64,000 bases of DNA. Source: Treponema_B putidum. Its GTDB lineage: Bacteria; Spirochaetota; Spirochaetia; Treponematales; Treponemataceae. The stretch is from assembly GCF_007830595.1 (NCBI RefSeq), contig NZ_VLLD01000014.1. The stretch is one strand, 5' to 3'. How positions within the stretch are numbered: the first letter of the stretch is position 1; every line of letters starts with the position of its first letter. The position numbers were made by a program, and so were the translations under genes. Positions 60,834 to 64,000 of the stretch are shown here, one piece after another. The notes under the pieces are model-generated. The model made no database searches. It worked only from the letters and a program-made list of their open reading frames with translations, and was not told the origin of the DNA.

Positions 60834-61664
60834 ATGAGTCAAACGTGTAATCATGAATGTGAAGGTTGTAATTTAACTTGCAATGAAAGAACTGCTGCGC
60901 CGAACAGTTTTATTGAGCGTCCTAATAAACTAAGCAGCATTAAAAAAGTTATCGCAATTATAAGCGGGAAGGGCGGGGTAGGAAAATCTCTTATTACTTC
61001 CTTGTCTGCGGTACAATCCCAAAAAAAAGGCTATCAATGTGCTATCCTTGATGCCGATATTACAGGGCCGTCAATTCCTAAGGCCTTCGGAATATCCGAA
61101 ACTGTCGTAGGAAACGATTCAGGTATTTTCCCTGCAAAGACTAAAACAGGGATTGACATTATGTCGGTTAATTTGCTTCTTGAAAACGAAACCGATCCTG
61201 TTATATGGAGGGGGCCTGTAATTGCCGGAACTGTAAAACAATTTTGGACGGATGTTATTTGGAAGGACATTGATTTTATGTTTATCGATATGCCTCCCGG
61301 AACCGGCGATGTTCCTCTCACCGTTTTTCAATCCATACCTGTAGACGGTATTATTGTGGCGACTTCTCCTCAAGAACTTGTTTCAATGATAGTTGCCAAG
61401 GCTGTCAATATGGCAAAAAAAATGAACATACCAATAATCGGTTTGGTTGAAAACTTTTCGTATTTTACTTGTCCCGATAACGGAAAAGATTATCATATTT
61501 TCGGAGAAAGCGGCATTGATGAAATAGCTTTAGAGTACGGTATTCCGGTTCTTGCAAAACTTCCTATTGATCCTGAAATTGCGAAGGCTTGCGATAAAGG
61601 CAAAATAGAAGATGTTGATGCACCATGGTTCAATCCTATTGTTGAATGTATCGCAAAACTTTAA
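60834..61664 (+). CDS. Mrp/NBP35-family iron-sulfur carrier ATPase
   Basis: A 276-residue P-loop protein. Four N-terminal cysteines (CNHECEGCNLTC, residues 5-16) are a feature of the NBP35-type branch. The deviant Walker A ISGKGGVGKSLITSLSA follows at about 44 and MFIDMPPGTGDVPLT later. The usual C-terminal CxxC is reduced to a single FTCPDNG. It is expected to transfer Fe-S clusters to targets. The start follows GAGAGAG; a GTG 12 bases earlier is less likely. radA follows by 15 bp. Confidence 0.9.
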   Translation: MSQTCNHECEGCNLTCNERTAAPNSFIERPNKLSSIKKVIAIISGKGGVGKSLITSLSAVQSQKKGYQCAILDADITGPSIPKAFGISETVVGNDSGIFPAKTKTGIDIMSVNLLLENETDPVIWRGPVIAGTVKQFWTDVIWKDIDFMFIDMPPGTGDVPLTVFQSIPVDGIIVATSPQELVSMIVAKAVNMAKKMNIPIIGLVENFSYFTCPDNGKDYHIFGESGIDEIALEYGIPVLAKLPIDPEIAKACDKGKIEDVDAPWFNPIVECIAKL

Positions 61665-61679
61665 TTTTAAGGAAGGCTT

Positions 61680-63065
61680 ATGGCAAAAAAGAAAACAGGA
61701 GACCTTGCACACCGCTGCAACAACTGCGGTTACACTCAAGCCCGCTGGCTAGGCCGATGTCCCGAATGCGGCGAATGGAATACCTTTGAAGAGGTTACAA
61801 TCAATCAAGATTATTCCGCAACCGAAAGAAGCATTGCAGAAAAATTTGTAAAAGAAGCTCATTCCGTTCCTCTTGATGCTATTGAAGCAAATGATGCCGT
61901 CCGCCTTTCTACGGGGATTGCGGAATTTGACAGGGTGCTGGGAGGTGGTGCCGTAAAGCGTTCGGCAATTTTAATCGGAGGAGAGCCGGGCATAGGAAAA
62001 TCGACACTGCTCTTACAAGCTGCTTCGGCCTCTTCTTCGGGCTCCGTAAAAAAAGTTCTGTATGTTTCGGGAGAAGAATCGGGCGGACAAATCCGTTCCC
62101 GTGCCGACAGACTGAATCTTCCTTTAAAAAATATTGAACTTTTATGCACTTGCAGGTTGGAAGATGTAGAGAGAGTTTTAAACAAGGTAAATCCCGTTTT
62201 TGTTATAATCGATTCAATTCAAACTATGTATTCCGCAGATGCCGGAGCCGTTCCGGGAACTATAAATCAATTAAAGCTATGTGCTCACGAGCTTGTATCT
62301 TGGGTTAAAGAGAGGGACAGCGTTTTGTTTTTAACTGCCCATGTAACAAAGGACGGAAACATAGCGGGGCCTAAGGTTCTCGAACACCTCGTGGATACGG
62401 TCATTTCCTTTGAGAGAACAGAAGACGATGTGCGTTTTTTGCGTGCCCTAAAAAACCGCTTCGGCTCGGTTGACGAGCTTGGAATTTTCTCGATGGATGA
62501 AAGCGGTTTAAAAGCCATAGATGACCCGTCTTCATTATTTATTACTAATCGGACAGGGCCTCTGCCTGCGGGCTCTGCTGCCGTTCCCGTCTGCGAGGGG
62601 AGCCGTGTTTTTATGGTAGAAATACAGGCTCTTACGGTTCCTGCCAAGGGCGCGGTTACAAGGGTCTTTTCGGACAAGATAGATTCCGCCCGCGTCAGCC
62701 GCATCGCCGCCGTTTTGGAAAAAAGAATAGGCTTACAATTTTCGGATCAGGATATTTATGTAAACGTTGCAGGAGGTATAAGGCTTAAAGAACCCGCCGC
62801 CGACCTCGCCATAGCACTTGCTCTTTATTCCGCCCGTGCAAATATACCTGCTCAAAAAGAAGGAGCCTACATAGGCGAATTAAGCCTCGCAGGAGAAATC
62901 CGAAGCGTCAAAAAATTAAAGCAAAGAATCAAAACCGCCCAAAGCATGGGCTTTACAAAAGTCGTGTCGCCTCCTCCTTCCGATTCTGAAGCGGGAGACA
63001 TAAACATCTCACAGCTTTTTAAAGCGGAAGATTTAAGCTCGGCAATCAAAAAGGTGTTTGGGTAA
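61680..63065 (+). CDS. radA: DNA repair protein RadA
   Basis: A 461-residue RadA (Sms). The N-terminal zinc finger CNNCGYTQARWLGRCPECGEWNT is followed by a RecA-like ATPase with Walker A GGEPGIGKSTLLLQ (about 99), then the KNRFGSVDELGIF motif (about 258) and a Lon-like C-terminal domain. It is a helicase that processes recombination intermediates. AAGGA precedes the ATG. Confidence 0.97.
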   Translation: MAKKKTGDLAHRCNNCGYTQARWLGRCPECGEWNTFEEVTINQDYSATERSIAEKFVKEAHSVPLDAIEANDAVRLSTGIAEFDRVLGGGAVKRSAILIGGEPGIGKSTLLLQAASASSSGSVKKVLYVSGEESGGQIRSRADRLNLPLKNIELLCTCRLEDVERVLNKVNPVFVIIDSIQTMYSADAGAVPGTINQLKLCAHELVSWVKERDSVLFLTAHVTKDGNIAGPKVLEHLVDTVISFERTEDDVRFLRALKNRFGSVDELGIFSMDESGLKAIDDPSSLFITNRTGPLPAGSAAVPVCEGSRVFMVEIQALTVPAKGAVTRVFSDKIDSARVSRIAAVLEKRIGLQFSDQDIYVNVAGGIRLKEPAADLAIALALYSARANIPAQKEGAYIGELSLAGEIRSVKKLKQRIKTAQSMGFTKVVSPPPSDSEAGDINISQLFKAEDLSSAIKKVFG

Positions 63066-63122
63066 TTTTATGCATGAGCAGAATTTATCTTAATCTTGTT
63101 TCTTTAGATTTTTTTGAAAGTA

Positions 63123-63161
63123 AATCAACAACCCCGATGCTCTGCGTCGGGGTTGTTGATT
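63123..63161. repeat. perfect 15-bp inverted repeat after radA
   Basis: AATCAACAACCCCGA (63123-63137) pairs with 63147-63161 around a 9-nt loop that can extend the stem. It has no T run on either strand, so it is either a weak terminator of radA or a binding site near the toxin-antitoxin promoter. Confidence 0.7.
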
Positions 63162-63280
63162 GGTTCATGATTTGGTATTGTAATTGGGTTGATCTATAAT
63201 TATATATGCTTGTATATTTGATGTCAATATAAAATTTTACATTGACAGAGGAAATGCAATGACATGTCGAATCGAAAAAG

Positions 63281-63309
63281 TTGACATTGCCAATATATTT
63301 ATTTATAAT
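63281..63309 (+). promoter_or_regulatory. promoter of the toxin-antitoxin pair
   Basis: TTGACA (63281-63286), 17 bp, TATAAT (63304-63309), both consensus. AAGGAG precedes the antitoxin ATG. Confidence 0.85.
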
Positions 63310-63330
63310 ATACAAAAAGGAGTTACTACT

Positions 63331-63591
63331 ATGGCACAGACAAACATAAATATCCGTATAGATGAGGACTTAAAAAACCAGTTTGAAGCTTTTTGTTCCG
63401 ATATTGGAATGACAATGACAACAGCATTTTGCGTGTTTGCAAAAGCGGCGGTTAGGAAACAAAAAATACCGTTTGAAATATCAACAGATCCATTCTACAG
63501 TGAAAGTAACATGGCTCACTTACGCCGCGGAATTGAAGCTCTGAACGCCGGAAAATGGGTAGAACATGAGCTTATCGAGGCGGGCGAATGA
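63331..63591 (+). CDS. RelB/DinJ-family antitoxin
   Basis: An 86-residue antitoxin: ribbon-helix-helix N-terminus NINIRIDEDLKNQFEAFCSDIGMTMTTAFCVFAKAAVR, then a C-terminal toxin-binding stretch (FEISTDPFYSESNMAHLRRGIEALNAGKW). It should bind its own promoter and neutralise the YoeB-type toxin next to it. The start is the ATG at 63331 after AAGGAG. A longer frame from 63259 has no ribosome site. Confidence 0.88.
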   Translation: MAQTNINIRIDEDLKNQFEAFCSDIGMTMTTAFCVFAKAAVRKQKIPFEISTDPFYSESNMAHLRRGIEALNAGKWVEHELIEAGE

Positions 63592-63848
63592 AAAAAATAT
63601 GGTTTGATGAAGCTTGGGAAGATTATGTGTATTGGCAAACACAAGATAAGAAAACAATAAAGCGTATCAACATGCTGGTTAAAGATATTGAACGTAGAAA
63701 CTTTGACGGTATAGGAAAACCGGAACCCCTAAAAGGCGAGTTGAGCGGGTTTTGGAGCCATCGTATTGATGAAGTGAACAGGCTTGTGTACCGTGTAAGC
63801 AAAAATACTCTAGAAATTCTATCCTGCCGTGGACATTACGAGGATTAA
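63588..63848 (+). CDS. YoeB/Txe-family mRNA-cleaving toxin
   Basis: An 86-residue YoeB-type ribosome-dependent endoribonuclease. It aligns over its length with the family (IWFDEAWEDYVYWQTQDKKTIKRIN, GKPEPLKGELSGFWSHRIDEVNRLVY). The catalytic set is present: Glu in KPEPLKGEL, Arg in NRLVYRV, His and Tyr in RGHYED. It overlaps the antitoxin by 4 bp (ATGA). YoeB is usually paired with YefM/Phd antitoxins; here the partner is RelB/DinJ type. Confidence 0.9.
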   Translation: MKKIWFDEAWEDYVYWQTQDKKTIKRINMLVKDIERRNFDGIGKPEPLKGELSGFWSHRIDEVNRLVYRVSKNTLEILSCRGHYED

Positions 63849-63913
63849 TCGAAATGAGGTTATATATAAATACAAAAAAATATCTATAGATGAATTTATT
63901 TACCGAATTAAAA

Positions 63914-63936
63914 GGCTGTCCCATTTGGGGACAGCC
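63914..63936 (-). terminator. intrinsic terminator for a leftward gene at the window edge
   Basis: GGCTGTCCC (63914-63922) pairs with GGGACAGCC (63928-63936); TTTTAATT follows on the minus strand. Confidence 0.65.
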
Positions 63937-63965
63937 GACAGTTCATTCGGCCCTTGTGTTATCGG

Positions 63966-63998
63966 TTATTTTAAATTGGTTTTGAACCATTCAAACGG
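63966..63998 (-). CDS. partial C-terminus of an unidentified leftward gene
   Basis: The minus-strand frame entering from the window end reads PFEWFKTNLK then stop, with a terminator 30 bp downstream. It is too short to assign. Confidence 0.35.
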   Translation of the reverse strand, partial: PFEWFKTNLK

Positions 63999-64000
63999 TT

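Overview
The window looks like part of the chromosome of an oral spirochaete close to Treponema denticola. This rests on low to moderate GC, the protein style and gene content, several Rpn-type nuclease/transposase genes, an ISAs1 remnant, surface beta-helix lipoproteins and a treponeme-type leucine-rich-repeat lipoprotein. The species is inferred from recognition, not from a search. Most promoters I could read are sigma70-like, TTGaca-17-TAtaaT.

Layout. 1-3.1 kb is a decaying ABC-exporter operon: one half-transporter has a frameshift, and the other is cut at its Walker A motif next to an ISAs1 transposase fragment. 3.4-5.1 kb carries a dCMP deaminase and kbl, which is divergent from an RluA-type pseudouridine synthase (5.3-6.0 kb). 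6-15.9 kb is a long leftward housekeeping block in transcription order: SPFH-like protein, family-4 UDG, priA, ribF, rpsO, pnp, dut, lptF, lptG.

16-27.6 kb is accessory DNA. It holds two large paralogous beta-helix lipoproteins with near-copy promoters and leaders, an LRR lipoprotein, and one intact, one broken and two residual Rpn-type loci. It also holds two ABC-2-type permeases (one frameshifted) and several families of dispersed palindromic repeats. 27.7-36.5 kb has a sigma54 activator, tRNA-Arg and tRNA-Pro, an outer-membrane protein, a UvrD/PcrA helicase, mnmG, an M18 aminopeptidase, a GNAT gene and rpsU.

36.6-39.4 kb runs leftward with a second GNAT gene, a MATE exporter and arcC. 39.7-48.5 kb runs rightward: prfA-prmC, deoA/pdp, recJ, an M23 peptidase, a lipoprotein and a ParB-domain protein. 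48.5-54.4 kb runs leftward: an acyl-CoA ligase and a three-gene envelope operon (CpXC protein, beta-propeller, orphan solute-binding lipoprotein). 54.5-64 kb runs rightward: a DUF4015 glycosidase-like protein, PAP2, mnmE, an AAA/PD-(D/E)XK protein, an Mrp ATPase, radA and a RelB/DinJ-YoeB toxin-antitoxin pair.

Functional themes are translation and tRNA modification (prfA/prmC, mnmE/mnmG, rpsO, rpsU, two tRNAs), DNA repair (priA, udg, recJ, radA, uvrD) and envelope or lipid export. The least explained material is non-coding. It comprises the shared lipoprotein leaders with an octamer tandem repeat and terminator, the double-hairpin elements (some matching the CsrA-binding consensus), and a set of promoters whose -10 box sits only 6-9 nt before the start codon, which implies leaderless mRNAs.
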